Source: Deltaproteobacteria bacterium | GTDB lineage: Bacteria; Myxococcota_A; UBA9160; UBA4427 | Length of the DNA: 64,000 nucleotides | Assembly (NCBI GenBank): GCA_029261835.1 | Contig: JAJDAO010000072.1 | Span: 1-64,000, forward strand | Direction: 5' to 3' | Shown: positions 25,322-33,845 of the stretch, piece by piece | Layout of the letters: each line of letters starts with the position of its first letter | How positions within the stretch are numbered: the first letter of the stretch is position 1 | The notes under the pieces: model-generated | The model's input: only the letters and a program-made list of their open reading frames with translations | Told to the model about the DNA's origin: nothing | Database searches by the model: none | Program-made: the position numbers and the translations under genes

Positions 25322-26806
25322 ATGACGATCGAACCCAGTACGCCGGTGCTGGTCGGCGCTGGAGTCGCGAGCAGACACTGCGACGACCCGGCGGATGGAC
25401 TCGAAGCCTTCGAGCTCATGGTGGAAGCACTCGAATCGGCTGCGAGAGACGCCGGCTGTGATCGGCTGCTCGCGCAGGCCGACTCGCTGCGCGTGCCACG
25501 AGGATTCTGGCAATACTCCGATCCCGGACGTCTCGTGGCAGACCGGGTCGGGGCCAGCCGAGCGCGCACCTACCTCGCCGAGATCGGGATCCTCCAGCAA
25601 ACGCTGCTGAGTGACGCCTGCCGAGCCATCGCAGCGGGCGAGGAGCACATCGCCCTCGTCACCGGCGGTGAAGCCAGGTACCGAGCCCTGCGAGCGAGTA
25701 TCGCCGGTTGCGAAGCGAGTGAGACGCTCCAGACGGATGTCGAGCCCGATGTCACCCTCAGGCCCGACGACGCGCTGTGGGATGACATGGAGGCAGAACG
25801 GGGCCTCGTCATGCCGGTGCATTTTTTCAGCCTGATCGAGAACGCTCTGCGCTTCGACCAAGGTCTCGGGCTGGAACGACACCGCGACGAAGTCGCTTCG
25901 CTCTGGGCCGGCTTCAGTCGGGTCGCGGCACGCAATCCCCACGCATGGAAGCAGACGGCCGTCTCGGCGGAGGAGATCCGTAATCCGTCCGCGAAAAACA
26001 CGATGCTCGCCTTTCCCTATACCAAGCTCCACAGCGCCCACTGGAACGTCGACCAGGCGGCGGGACTGATCTTGTGTTCGGCTGCATCGGCCCGCGCGCA
26101 CGGCATTCCTCGGGATCGCTGGGTGTTTCCGCTCTCGGCGACCGAATCGAATCGAGCGATTCCCGTGTCCGCACGCGCACAGATCCATCGCTGTCCCGGC
26201 GTGGCCATCGCCGGTGCCCGAGCCCTGGACCTGGCGAACCGCTGCAAGGAGGATGTCGACCACATCGACCTCTACAGCTGCTTCCCGGCTCCGGTTCGAA
26301 TCTTCGCCCGGGAGCTCGGACTCGGCTTCGGCCGACCGCTGACAGTGACGGGCGGAATGACGTTTGCTGGAGGGCCTCTCAACAACTACGTGCTCCAGGC
26401 GACGGCCCGCATGGCCGAACTCCTGCGCCGCGACGCCGGTGCCAGCGGACTCGTGACCGCGATCAGCGGCTTCGTCAACAAGCAGGGCTTCGCCCTGTGG
26501 TCGAGCGAGTCGCCCTGCGAGGGATTCCAGTTCGCGGACGTGAGCGACGAGGTGGCGGCAGGCACGCAGACGCTGCCGGTCGTAGGGGAGTACCGAGGAC
26601 CGGCCCGCGTCGCGAGCTACACGGTCATCTACGCGGGTGCTGACCCGGCGGCGGGCATCGCGGTCTGCGATCTGCCGAGCGGGGCGCGTACGCTGGCCCG
26701 CACGAGCGAGCCGGCGCTGGTGGGCGCCATGCTGGCGGGCGAGTTCTGCGGACGAAGGGTCGAGGTCGGCGGCGCCGGCGAGCTGCGCTCCCTGGACTCG
26801 CGCTAG
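25322..26806 (+). CDS. Thiolase-like acetyl-CoA acetyltransferase family protein
   Basis: A 494-residue protein of the SCP2-thiolase/acetyl-CoA acetyltransferase-like group. The ATG at 25322 follows AAGGATG. Landmarks: an N-terminal PVLVGAGVASRHCDDPADGL; LLSDACRAIAAGEEHIALVT followed by GGEARY, the nucleophile-region helix, in which a Cys in normal position is not evident; VDHIDLYSCFPAPVRI, matching the second active-site segment; and LTVTGGMTFAGGPLNNYVLQ, matching the C-terminal Gly-rich loop. Family members act in fatty-acid or steroid side-chain degradation, some as aldol-lyases (Ltp2-like) without a nucleophilic Cys. The neighbouring acyl-CoA dehydrogenases and SCP2 protein fit that setting. 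Confidence 0.85.
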   Translation: MTIEPSTPVLVGAGVASRHCDDPADGLEAFELMVEALESAARDAGCDRLLAQADSLRVPRGFWQYSDPGRLVADRVGASRARTYLAEIGILQQTLLSDACRAIAAGEEHIALVTGGEARYRALRASIAGCEASETLQTDVEPDVTLRPDDALWDDMEAERGLVMPVHFFSLIENALRFDQGLGLERHRDEVASLWAGFSRVAARNPHAWKQTAVSAEEIRNPSAKNTMLAFPYTKLHSAHWNVDQAAGLILCSAASARAHGIPRDRWVFPLSATESNRAIPVSARAQIHRCPGVAIAGARALDLANRCKEDVDHIDLYSCFPAPVRIFARELGLGFGRPLTVTGGMTFAGGPLNNYVLQATARMAELLRRDAGASGLVTAISGFVNKQGFALWSSESPCEGFQFADVSDEVAAGTQTLPVVGEYRGPARVASYTVIYAGADPAAGIAVCDLPSGARTLARTSEPALVGAMLAGEFCGRRVEVGGAGELRSLDSR

Positions 26807-27001
26807 CCCGGATCTTGCTCAGGCGGCTGACTGACTGTGGGGCTCGCCGCCGCCGCCCCACTCCACCGCCCATCGGGGCCCCTCCTCTGTCCCCTCTCCG
26901 CCCCTGATCCGCCCCTCTCTACCCCTCTCTGCCCCCAGGGGAAGCTGGACAGAATACGAATAAGAATTATGGTTCTTAAATAAACTGAAAGGTTGAGTTT
27001 T
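26807..27001. promoter_or_regulatory. TetR-gene leader with pyrimidine tract and palindrome
   Basis: Bases about 26866-26936 are a long C/T-rich tract with repeated CCCCTCT units. Downstream, TAAGAA (26961-26966) and TTCTTA (26973-26978) form a perfect inverted repeat with a 6-bp spacer, 24 bp upstream of the GTG start of the TetR regulator. That position and symmetry suit autoregulation. AT-richness around it suggests that it overlaps the promoter. Confidence 0.5.
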
Positions 27002-27655
27002 GTGACGACAGATTCGCCCTTCCAATGGGTCCGCCCGGCGCAGCAAGCGCGCAGCCAAGAGACATTCGAGCGGCTGCTCGATAGCGCCGAGTCCCTACTC
27101 GAGAACAAGGGCTTCGAGGAGGTCACGGTCGCCGAGATCGCGTCTGGCGCCGGCTTCTCGGTGGGGGCGGTCTACTCGCGTTTCTGCGACAAGGACGGTG
27201 TCCTGCAGTGCTTGCAGGATCGCTTCGTAACCGAAGCATGCGCCACTGCGGATGAGTCGCTCGCGCCTGCGCGCTGGCAGGGGGCGAGCATCGAGGCGGT
27301 CTTGCGCGATCTGATCAGCTTTCTGGTCCAGATCCATCGCGAGCGCATCGGCATCCTGCGCGAACTCGTCGGCCGACTTCACAGCGACGCCGGCGCGACG
27401 GAGCGCAAGAAGGACCTCATCGAGCACGTCAGCCAGCTACTGGCTGCGCTGCTTCTCGAGCGGCGCCACGAAATCGCGCATCCCGATCCCGCGGCGAGCG
27501 CCGCATTCGGGCTGCGGTTGGTCTTGGGGACGCTCGAGCAGGCGATTCTCTTCGAGGGTCGGAGCAGCAGCGGGTTCCCGACTTCGGACGACCAGCTCGC
27601 GAGCGAACTCACGCGCGCGCTACTGGGCTATCTCGGTGTCGAGCTGCGGCACTGA
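27002..27655 (+). CDS. TetR-family transcriptional regulator
   Basis: A 217-residue regulator. The GTG at 27002 has AAAGG at proper distance; a TTG at 26993 is the alternative. The N-terminal helix-turn-helix is clear: RSQETFERLLDSAESLLENK, then VTVAEIASGAGFSVGAVYSR and FCDKDGVLQCLQD. The C-terminal ligand-binding domain is helical and not assignable to a ligand; such regulators near acyl-CoA enzymes often sense acyl-CoAs or steroids. It starts an apparent operon with the SCP2-like protein (60 bp downstream) and the two ferritin-like proteins. Confidence 0.92.
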   Translation: MTTDSPFQWVRPAQQARSQETFERLLDSAESLLENKGFEEVTVAEIASGAGFSVGAVYSRFCDKDGVLQCLQDRFVTEACATADESLAPARWQGASIEAVLRDLISFLVQIHRERIGILRELVGRLHSDAGATERKKDLIEHVSQLLAALLLERRHEIAHPDPAASAAFGLRLVLGTLEQAILFEGRSSSGFPTSDDQLASELTRALLGYLGVELRH

Positions 27656-27715
27656 AGCCGCCGCTCGGTCGAAACATTCGGTCGAAACACTCGGTTGAAA
27701 CAACAGGAGAGTGAA

Positions 27716-28153
27716 ATGGCAATCAAGTTTCCTTCGGTGGAATTCTTTCAAGAGCTGGCACGACGCATGGAGGCGAAGAGTGCAGAGTTCGAGAAGCTTG
27801 GATTCTGTGACACGGTGATGGGCGTGAGAGTAGAGGGTGATACTTCGCACCTCTACGCCTTGACGTTCGACGTCTTCGAGTGCTCCAACGTACGCGAGAT
27901 CTCGCATGCGGGCGATGTCGAGCTCGATTTCACTCTCGCGGCCCCCCGCGCGCTGTGGCGCGAGATGTTCGAGTCGATCCAGAAGCATGGGCAGCCCGAG
28001 CCCGGCTATACGCTGAACAGTCTCTCGCACGTTGGCGACCGAATGGAGGTGGTGTACGACGATCCAGAGGGGCACGACAAGTTCTATCGCTTCATGGCGA
28101 CGCTGCAGGCGTTCGTTGATCTGGCTTCTGATCTCGAGATCGAGTGGGTCTGA
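27716..28153 (+). CDS. SCP2 sterol-carrier-like domain protein
   Basis: A 145-residue soluble protein; the ATG follows GGAGAGTGAA. The sequence fits a stand-alone SCP2-type lipid-binding fold: an N-terminal helix (FFQELARRMEAKSAEFEKLG), beta strands with YALTFDVFECSNV and VELDFTLAAPRALWREMFES, then GYTLNSLSHVGDRMEVVYDD and a C-terminal helix ending FVDLASDLEIEWV. SCP2 domains bind fatty acyl chains or sterols in a hydrophobic tunnel. It lies 24 bp before the first ferritin-like protein, so it may present a hydrophobic substrate to that diiron protein. Family assignment is by pattern only. Confidence 0.7.
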   Translation: MAIKFPSVEFFQELARRMEAKSAEFEKLGFCDTVMGVRVEGDTSHLYALTFDVFECSNVREISHAGDVELDFTLAAPRALWREMFESIQKHGQPEPGYTLNSLSHVGDRMEVVYDDPEGHDKFYRFMATLQAFVDLASDLEIEWV

Positions 28154-28177
28154 GGGCTGTAACCAAAAGGAGAAACA

Positions 28178-29308
28178 ATGAGCTACTACGGATCGACTGA
28201 TTTCTCGTACAACTCCGATTTCAACCTCCGCATCCGCGACATCAAGAAGGGAAACCTGGATTTCGGTTGGCTGGATAACACTCGTGACAAGGTCGAGATC
28301 CGCCGCCGCGACGCGCGACGCGGGCTGGCGCTGAGCGACTGTGAGGTCGGCCCCTACTCGATCGAGAACTCGCCCGAGATCGTGCGCGACAACCGGGGGT
28401 TGGCGCCGCGCGGGGCGATTCTGGCCGAGGGGAGCGACCAACCTGACCTCGGTCCCACGCTCAACCGAAAGACCGATGTCTGGGGCTACCGGGTGCAGAG
28501 CTATTGGGAAGAGGCCATGAGCCGGCAGTGGAATGTCACGACAGACGTTCCCTGGCAGGACATGGACAAGTACGAGATACCGGACGAAGTGGAGCTCGCC
28601 TTCTGTCAGCTCTGCACTCTGCTCTCGGAGGTCGAGATGATCGCCACCGACCTGCCGGCGAAGTGGAGTCATCACATGAACAGCTACTTCCAGGAGGTCA
28701 AGGGCTTCATCGCCACTCAATGCGTCGACGAAGCACGTCACGCGGAGGTCTTCCGCAAGCGCGCGCTGGCCAATGGCGTGGGCCTGCTGCGCGCCAGTGT
28801 TCGTGGCGAGCACGCGCTCAAGGGCATCCTGGAGGCAGACAGCTACAGCGAGGGCAGTGTCTTCCTGCACGTGCTGGGCGAGGGCTTCATCCTCACTCTC
28901 TTCCGCTCCAGCGAATTCATCTCGCCGACACCCGTCGAGCAGAGGATGTTCCAGCTCGTCATGCAGGACGAAGCGAGGCACGTGTCCTATGGCCTCCAGC
29001 ACCTTCGATACCTGATGGACAATTGCCCGGAAATCCGGCCTCAGATCAACGGCTTTCTCGACGAGGCCGAGCGGCACCTCACGGGGCTCTTCAACCCCGA
29101 CCAGCTCGAATCGATGATCGTCCTGGGCGGCAAGGGAACCAGCCCCGAGTGTATCAAGCGAGGCATCGAGGTCGTGGGGGCGTTTCAGGGCAAGCAGATT
29201 CAAGAGTACTTTCAGCGAGCAGACCGCGCCGGGCTGCCCGAGCGCCGAGATCGCAGCCCACTGCTGGAGCTTCAGGAGCGGATGATTGGAATGATCCAGG
29301 CTTCCTGA
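28178..29308 (+). CDS. Ferritin-like diiron protein, ligands intact
   Basis: A 376-residue protein of the ferritin-like/class I diiron superfamily. Probable ligands form the classic two-E, two-ExxH pattern: E151 or E153 (LLSEVEMIA), E185 and H188 (CVDEARHAEVF), E235 (HVLGEGFIL), E265 and H268 (QDEARHVSYG). That set supports a dinuclear iron centre capable of oxygen activation, as in AurF-type N-oxygenases, fatty-acid hydroxylases or desaturases. The about 130-residue N-terminal region is outside the four-helix bundle. Its paralogue follows 65 bp downstream. With SCP2 upstream, oxidation of a lipid or sterol substrate is a reasonable guess. The reaction is not shown. Confidence 0.82.
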   Translation: MSYYGSTDFSYNSDFNLRIRDIKKGNLDFGWLDNTRDKVEIRRRDARRGLALSDCEVGPYSIENSPEIVRDNRGLAPRGAILAEGSDQPDLGPTLNRKTDVWGYRVQSYWEEAMSRQWNVTTDVPWQDMDKYEIPDEVELAFCQLCTLLSEVEMIATDLPAKWSHHMNSYFQEVKGFIATQCVDEARHAEVFRKRALANGVGLLRASVRGEHALKGILEADSYSEGSVFLHVLGEGFILTLFRSSEFISPTPVEQRMFQLVMQDEARHVSYGLQHLRYLMDNCPEIRPQINGFLDEAERHLTGLFNPDQLESMIVLGGKGTSPECIKRGIEVVGAFQGKQIQEYFQRADRAGLPERRDRSPLLELQERMIGMIQAS

Positions 29309-29373
29309 AGCTCTGGGATCGAGGCATCGCCAGCACCGGGTATCCGGGCTGGTCGACAAGTGGAGAGAATACG

Positions 29374-30474
29374 ATGGCCTACTACGCGCGCGACGATTTC
29401 TTCAACAACCAAGAGCTGCTGGACCGGTCGGTGGAGATCCTCAAGGGAAACCTGACGCTGGACTGGATGAAGCTCGACATCGAGAGAGTGAAGTGCCGCC
29501 CCAACGATCCGAGGCGGGGGCTGACCTTTGATGACACGAATGTCGGGAGCTATGGCTGGGACCACATCCCGGAGAAGATCCGTCACAATTACTCGATGGC
29601 GCCGCGCGGTGCAGTGCTACCGCCGGGATTGCCCCATCTCGGCTACAGCATCAATCGCAAGAGCGAGGTCTGGGCCGAGAACGCGCCCGCCCTCTACGAA
29701 GAATCCAAGGCTCGTCACTGGATACCATCGCGCGAGGTCCCCTGGCAGGCGGTCGAGGAGTTGGAGCACTCCGAAGAGCTGGAGCGAGGACTCGCGCAGC
29801 TCTACACCGATCTCACCAGCATGGCGACGGCGCTGGGGGATGTCCCGTCCAAATGGGTGTGGCAAATCAATCAGGAGCTGATCGAACTCAAGATGTGGCA
29901 CTGCGCGCAGATGTTCGACGCGGCGCAGCTGGCGGACGTCTTCCGAAAACGTGCAATCGCGGGGGGAACTGGATTGGGGTACGACCACGCCCCGCTGGGT
30001 GAGCTGCTGAAATGTGTGCTCGACTCTGGAAGCCATCCGCACGCCTCAGCCGCCGCACACATCCTGCTCTGTGGGCTGATGCAAGCGCTGCTGCGGCACA
30101 TCGGCGCCGTCTCGGACAATGCGGCGGATCAGACGATCGCGCGTTTCGGCATGCAGGATGTGTCTCGCTCGCTCTCGTACGGACACCGGCACATGGCCTA
30201 TCTGCTCGACCTGCGCCCGCACGAGGCCGTGGGTCTGGCAGAACACCTCGACGAGGTCGAGAACGCCTTGGTGGGCCTACTGGCGGCGCCCATCTTCTTC
30301 TCCGCAACGGCCCTCGTGACGGCCGGTAGCCGCGAAGAGGCGAGCAATGCGATCCCGCAGGTCGTGGCTCTCTATCGCCGCTTTGCGGATGAGCACGCTC
30401 GTCGTCGCCAGGCCGCTGGCATCGCGAGTGACGCGAGCCCACTACGCGCCTTCGTCGGTGAGCTGGGCAGTTAG
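29374..30474 (+). CDS. Ferritin-like paralogue with all iron ligands lost
   Basis: A 366-residue protein paralogous to the preceding one along its whole length (shared ARxDxRRGL, APRGAxL, LNRK/INRK-V-W, VPWQ and VFRKRA blocks). Each ligand position is changed: SEVEM became TSMAT, DEARH became DAAQL (182-186), LGEGF became LCGLM, and QDEARHVSYG became QDVSRSLSYG (261-270). It cannot bind a diiron centre by this site. The frame is intact, codon use looks normal and the start has a good ribosome site (GGAGAG), so it is kept as a protein, probably a structural partner of the active subunit. Its stop faces the converging acyl-CoA dehydrogenase gene 18 bp away. Confidence 0.8.
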   Translation: MAYYARDDFFNNQELLDRSVEILKGNLTLDWMKLDIERVKCRPNDPRRGLTFDDTNVGSYGWDHIPEKIRHNYSMAPRGAVLPPGLPHLGYSINRKSEVWAENAPALYEESKARHWIPSREVPWQAVEELEHSEELERGLAQLYTDLTSMATALGDVPSKWVWQINQELIELKMWHCAQMFDAAQLADVFRKRAIAGGTGLGYDHAPLGELLKCVLDSGSHPHASAAAHILLCGLMQALLRHIGAVSDNAADQTIARFGMQDVSRSLSYGHRHMAYLLDLRPHEAVGLAEHLDEVENALVGLLAAPIFFSATALVTAGSREEASNAIPQVVALYRRFADEHARRRQAAGIASDASPLRAFVGELGS

Positions 30475-30492
30475 CCCGCTCTTCTCACCGGG

Positions 30493-31623
30493 TCAGTCGC
30501 TCGCGCGAAACTCGGCGACGATTCGCTCCCCCAGCCCGGACAGGAGCCGGCTCGATGAGCCCTGCGTGAGCTCGAGCTGCTTGGCCCATAGGCAGTAGCG
30601 AAAGAGCGGGTAGTCGCGGTCGACGCCGATCCCGCCGTGAAGGTGCTGGGCAGCGTGGCTGACGCGGTGGACGACATCTCCGGCCCAGATCTTCGCGATC
30701 GCCACCGCTTCTGACGCATCGCGTTCTGCGTCCAAGAGAGAGATCGCCTGTTGCGTGACCACACGCAGGCACTGAGTGTCGACGTAGCAATCGGCAGCCC
30801 GCTGCGCGACGGCCTGAAAGGTGGCGATCTTGACGCCGAACTGCTCGCGCTCGGATGTGTACTGCGCTGTCATGCGAGTGGCGCACTCGGCGACACCCAG
30901 CGCCTGGGCGCAGTGGGCCACCATGCTCCGCTGTTCGATCCAGCCCAGTACGGAAGCCGCCGACTCAGGCCCGGCAAGCAGATCATCGGGGGCAATCTCG
31001 GCGTCGGTCAGGATGACCTCGAACTGCGGTTCACCCGCCGTCGCCTGCTGTCGCCTCAGCTCCACGCCCGCGACGTGTGGATCGAGCAGGAAGACTCCGA
31101 CGCCCCCGTCCATCTCGGCTGCGAGCAGCACGCGCTCCGCGCGATGTGCGAAGGGCACACAGGTCTTGCTGCCGTTCAGAATCCAGCCCGCCCCCACCCG
31201 CCCGGCCTTCGTCGTCGGCATCCGGAATTCTTCGTTGCCGCTCTCGATCAGTGCGGTCGTCAGCAGCGTCTCACCCGACGCTACGCCGGGAAGAAATCGC
31301 CGAGCCTGCTCTTCGCTCCCGAAACGCTGGATGGCGAGCGCGGTCGGCACCAGCACGGGCACGATCGGCACCGGAGCCACGCTCGCTCCGATCTCTTCGA
31401 TCAGCAGACACAGGCTCTCGAAACCGAGATCCATCCCGCCGTGGGCTTCAGCGATGCCAATCCCGAGCAATCCCGCCTCGGCGAGGTCACGCCACAGCTT
31501 CTCATCGAATCGATCTTCTTCTTTCTCGATCTCGCGCAGACGCTCGTTGCCCGTCTGATCGAGCAGAATCTGGCGTGCCAGCTTCTGCAGCTCGAGCTGC
31601 TCGTCCGACAGCGAAAAGTCCAT
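30493..31623 (-). CDS. Acyl-CoA dehydrogenase (FadE family), second of a pair
   Basis: A 376-residue flavoenzyme of the acyl-CoA dehydrogenase family, which introduces the alpha,beta double bond into acyl-CoA thioesters and passes electrons to ETF. Landmarks: MDFSLSDEQLELQKLARQIL, AEAHGGMDLGFESLCLLIEE, GWILNGSKTCVPFAHRAERV, QYTSEREQFGVKIATFQAVA and QHLHGGIGVDRDYPLFRYCL. The usual late catalytic Glu is not present in that last block. It starts 30 bp after the stop of a second, different dehydrogenase gene. Adjacent unlike FadE genes are known to form alpha2-beta2 enzymes with one active site per pair in steroid side-chain degradation (FadE28/FadE29 type), which would fit. Confidence 0.88.
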   Translation of the reverse strand: MDFSLSDEQLELQKLARQILLDQTGNERLREIEKEEDRFDEKLWRDLAEAGLLGIGIAEAHGGMDLGFESLCLLIEEIGASVAPVPIVPVLVPTALAIQRFGSEEQARRFLPGVASGETLLTTALIESGNEEFRMPTTKAGRVGAGWILNGSKTCVPFAHRAERVLLAAEMDGGVGVFLLDPHVAGVELRRQQATAGEPQFEVILTDAEIAPDDLLAGPESAASVLGWIEQRSMVAHCAQALGVAECATRMTAQYTSEREQFGVKIATFQAVAQRAADCYVDTQCLRVVTQQAISLLDAERDASEAVAIAKIWAGDVVHRVSHAAQHLHGGIGVDRDYPLFRYCLWAKQLELTQGSSSRLLSGLGERIVAEFRASD

Positions 31624-31653
31624 CTCTCCCCTCGTGCGGCGATCGCGAAGCGC

Positions 31654-32829
31654 CTATCGCCCTCGCGGCATGCCGAGCCCGGCAGCCGCTACGATGTCCC
31701 GCTGAACCTCGTTGGTCCCGCCACCGAAAGTCAGGATCGATCCGACGCGGTAACGGAACTCGAGCTTCCCCTGCAAGATGGCCCCCGGTGAATCCTGTTT
31801 GAGAGTCCCCGCCTGTCCGAGGATCTCGAGAAGAAGCCGGTAGAGCTCGATGAAGAACTCCGTGCCATAGACTTTGGCCACGGAGGCATCGGCCATCTGC
31901 AAAGTGCCTTCCGTCATCTGCCACGCCTGCTTCCAGCACAGCAGCCTCAGCGCCTCGAGGCCGACCCTTGCCCTCGCGAGGTTGTGCTGTACCCAGTGCG
32001 CGTCGATCACTCGACTCCCATCCGGGAGTAACGTTGCTCCGGCCCAGCTCGCCACTTCTCGATAGAGCATATCGGCGGAGCCATGGTTCACGAGCGACAG
32101 GCGCTCTCGATTGAGCTGGCCGGTGATCAGCCCCCAGCCGTTGCCCTCTCCTCCGATCAGATTCTTCGCAGGCACCCGCACGTCATCGTAGAACGTGGCA
32201 TTCGTGCGAACGCCCAGTGTCCAGATTGGAGAAATGGAATAGCCCTCGGCATCGCTGGGCACGAGAAACATCGAGAGTCCTCGGTGCTTCTTCGACTTGG
32301 GGTCGGTACGCGCGGCGAGCCAAACGTAATCGGAGAAGTCGGCGAGGCTGGTGAACGTCTTCTGTCCGTTGATGACCCAATCATCGCCATCGCGGTCGGC
32401 GCGGGTCGTGAGGGAAGCCAGATCCGTTCCCGCACTCGGCTCGGTGTAGCCGATGGCGATCACGATCTCGCCGCGCAGAATGCCGTCGAGCACCGTCCGC
32501 TTGATCTCTTCATCGCCGTGCTCTGCCAGCACGGGACCGATCGCGTCGGTGGTCAGGAAGGGATACGGAAAGCCCGTTCGCATCACTTCCTCGGTAAAGA
32601 TGTACTGCTCCATCGGTGTTGCGCCCTGGCCGCCGAGCGCCTCGGGCCAGCCCAGGCTGATCCAGCCATCGGCACCGATCTGACGCAGCGCCTTGCGAAA
32701 CTCGGGACCACCCCCCTCCCGCGTCCCCTGCGAGAGCTCGTATCGGAGCTCGGGCGTCATCAGCTGCTCGAAGTAGGCCCGCAGCTCCTTCTGTAGCGTC
32801 CGCTGCCGAGGGGTGAACTCGATGCGCAT
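31654..32829 (-). CDS. Acyl-CoA dehydrogenase (FadE29-like), first of a pair
   Basis: A 391-residue acyl-CoA dehydrogenase. Landmarks: MRIEFTPRQRTLQKELRAYF, GWPEALGGQGATPMEQYIFT, IGYTEPSAGTDLASLTTRAD (FAD/substrate loop), WVINGQKTFTSLADFSDYVW and FGGGTNEVQRDIVA at the end. In the last block the position of the medium-chain catalytic Glu is Gly; E242 in NRERLSLVNHG sits where isovaleryl-type enzymes keep theirs. Together with the next gene (30 bp downstream) it probably forms a heteromer. It lies 32 bp after the parvulin gene, so the transcript may begin with DUF3604. Confidence 0.88.
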   Translation of the reverse strand: MRIEFTPRQRTLQKELRAYFEQLMTPELRYELSQGTREGGGPEFRKALRQIGADGWISLGWPEALGGQGATPMEQYIFTEEVMRTGFPYPFLTTDAIGPVLAEHGDEEIKRTVLDGILRGEIVIAIGYTEPSAGTDLASLTTRADRDGDDWVINGQKTFTSLADFSDYVWLAARTDPKSKKHRGLSMFLVPSDAEGYSISPIWTLGVRTNATFYDDVRVPAKNLIGGEGNGWGLITGQLNRERLSLVNHGSADMLYREVASWAGATLLPDGSRVIDAHWVQHNLARARVGLEALRLLCWKQAWQMTEGTLQMADASVAKVYGTEFFIELYRLLLEILGQAGTLKQDSPGAILQGKLEFRYRVGSILTFGGGTNEVQRDIVAAAGLGMPRGR

Positions 32830-32861
32830 GATTTCATGCCTCCCGGTCGCGCGCCGATCGC

Positions 32862-33845
32862 TCAGCTCGGGTTCGGTGTGATGCCCGTGCCGGCCACACG
32901 ATCATCCGCAAGGCGAACAACGTAGCGCTCGCGCAGCGTGCGCAGTACCTCTTCGAGCTGGAGCGTGATACGCCGTGCCGTCAGTTGGCGGGCAATCCGC
33001 TCGCGTACCGCGGCGAGCTCGGGAGCGGCTTCTTGGGCCACCTCCCCAACCCACAGCAGATGATGGCCATACGGCGAAGTCCGTGGCCGCGACCAGGTGG
33101 CGACGGGCAGCGACAAAGCCGCAGCGGCCAACTCCGGCCCGAGTGTGGCGGCCAGACGTCTGCCACTCTGGAGTGGCAGATCGTGGCCGCCGTAGAAGCG
33201 ATCGCCCAGCTCGGCCGCCTCGCCCGGCGCGAGTGTCCCCTCGAGAATCTGGCGCCGGAGCACCTCGATGCGCTTCAGACTCGCCTCTCCGTGGCCGCCG
33301 ACGAAGACATGGCTGAGACGAATCCGGCGCGGCAGAGCATATTCCTCGATGTGATCTCGCAGATAGTCGGCCAGCTCCTGCTCACTCGGAGGACGCACTC
33401 TCTGCTCGGCGCGCAGCTGCTCACGAGCAGCCGCGACGAGATAGCGGCGCACGATCCTGTCGCGACGGTCGAGACCGATCGCGACAGCCCGCCTCGCGAA
33501 CTCCCCGTCTTCGCTCTCCGCCTCGCCCAGCTCGAGGTAGCGGGCGAGCTGCACCAGCCGGCGACGCACCACCGGCAGTCTGTCGAGCCCCCGTCGCAGG
33601 GCCTCCTGGAAGAGGATCTCCTCGTCCACTGCCTCGGCCATCAGCTCGCTTTGCTTCGCCTCTCCGGGTGCGCGGCCCGTGCTCTGCTGCCAGCTCTCGC
33701 GCAGCTCGGCGACTCGAGCCGGGTCGATGACGAGATCCCGACGCGGGTCACCCGCCATAACCTGGGCAGACACCTGTGCGAGCAGTCCAAGCAGCAGAAA
33801 GTGGGCGAGCGGCATACGCATCATGCGGCGCAGTCGCGACATCAC
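32862..33845 (-). CDS. PpiC/parvulin-type peptidyl-prolyl isomerase, exported
   Basis: A 327-residue protein. An N-terminal hydrophobic segment (MPLAHFLLLGLLAQVSAQVM) acts as signal or anchor. A helical SurA-like N domain (VDEEILFQEALRRGLDRLPV) precedes a parvulin domain beginning RRIRLSHVFVGG and ending SPYGHHLLWVGEVAQEAAPE, the usual parvulin framing. The isomerase would help fold exported proteins in the periplasm. Its start overlaps the DUF3604 stop by four bases (ATGA), so the two are co-translated and the DUF3604 protein is a likely client. Confidence 0.85.
   Translation of the reverse strand: MMSRLRRMMRMPLAHFLLLGLLAQVSAQVMAGDPRRDLVIDPARVAELRESWQQSTGRAPGEAKQSELMAEAVDEEILFQEALRRGLDRLPVVRRRLVQLARYLELGEAESEDGEFARRAVAIGLDRRDRIVRRYLVAAAREQLRAEQRVRPPSEQELADYLRDHIEEYALPRRIRLSHVFVGGHGEASLKRIEVLRRQILEGTLAPGEAAELGDRFYGGHDLPLQSGRRLAATLGPELAAAALSLPVATWSRPRTSPYGHHLLWVGEVAQEAAPELAAVRERIARQLTARRITLQLEEVLRTLRERYVVRLADDRVAGTGITPNPS

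Noticed and set aside
29374-30474. Second ferritin-like gene as a pseudogene
   Set aside because: The frame is intact over 366 codons with a good ribosome site and conserved non-ligand blocks, so a retained non-catalytic subunit is more likely.
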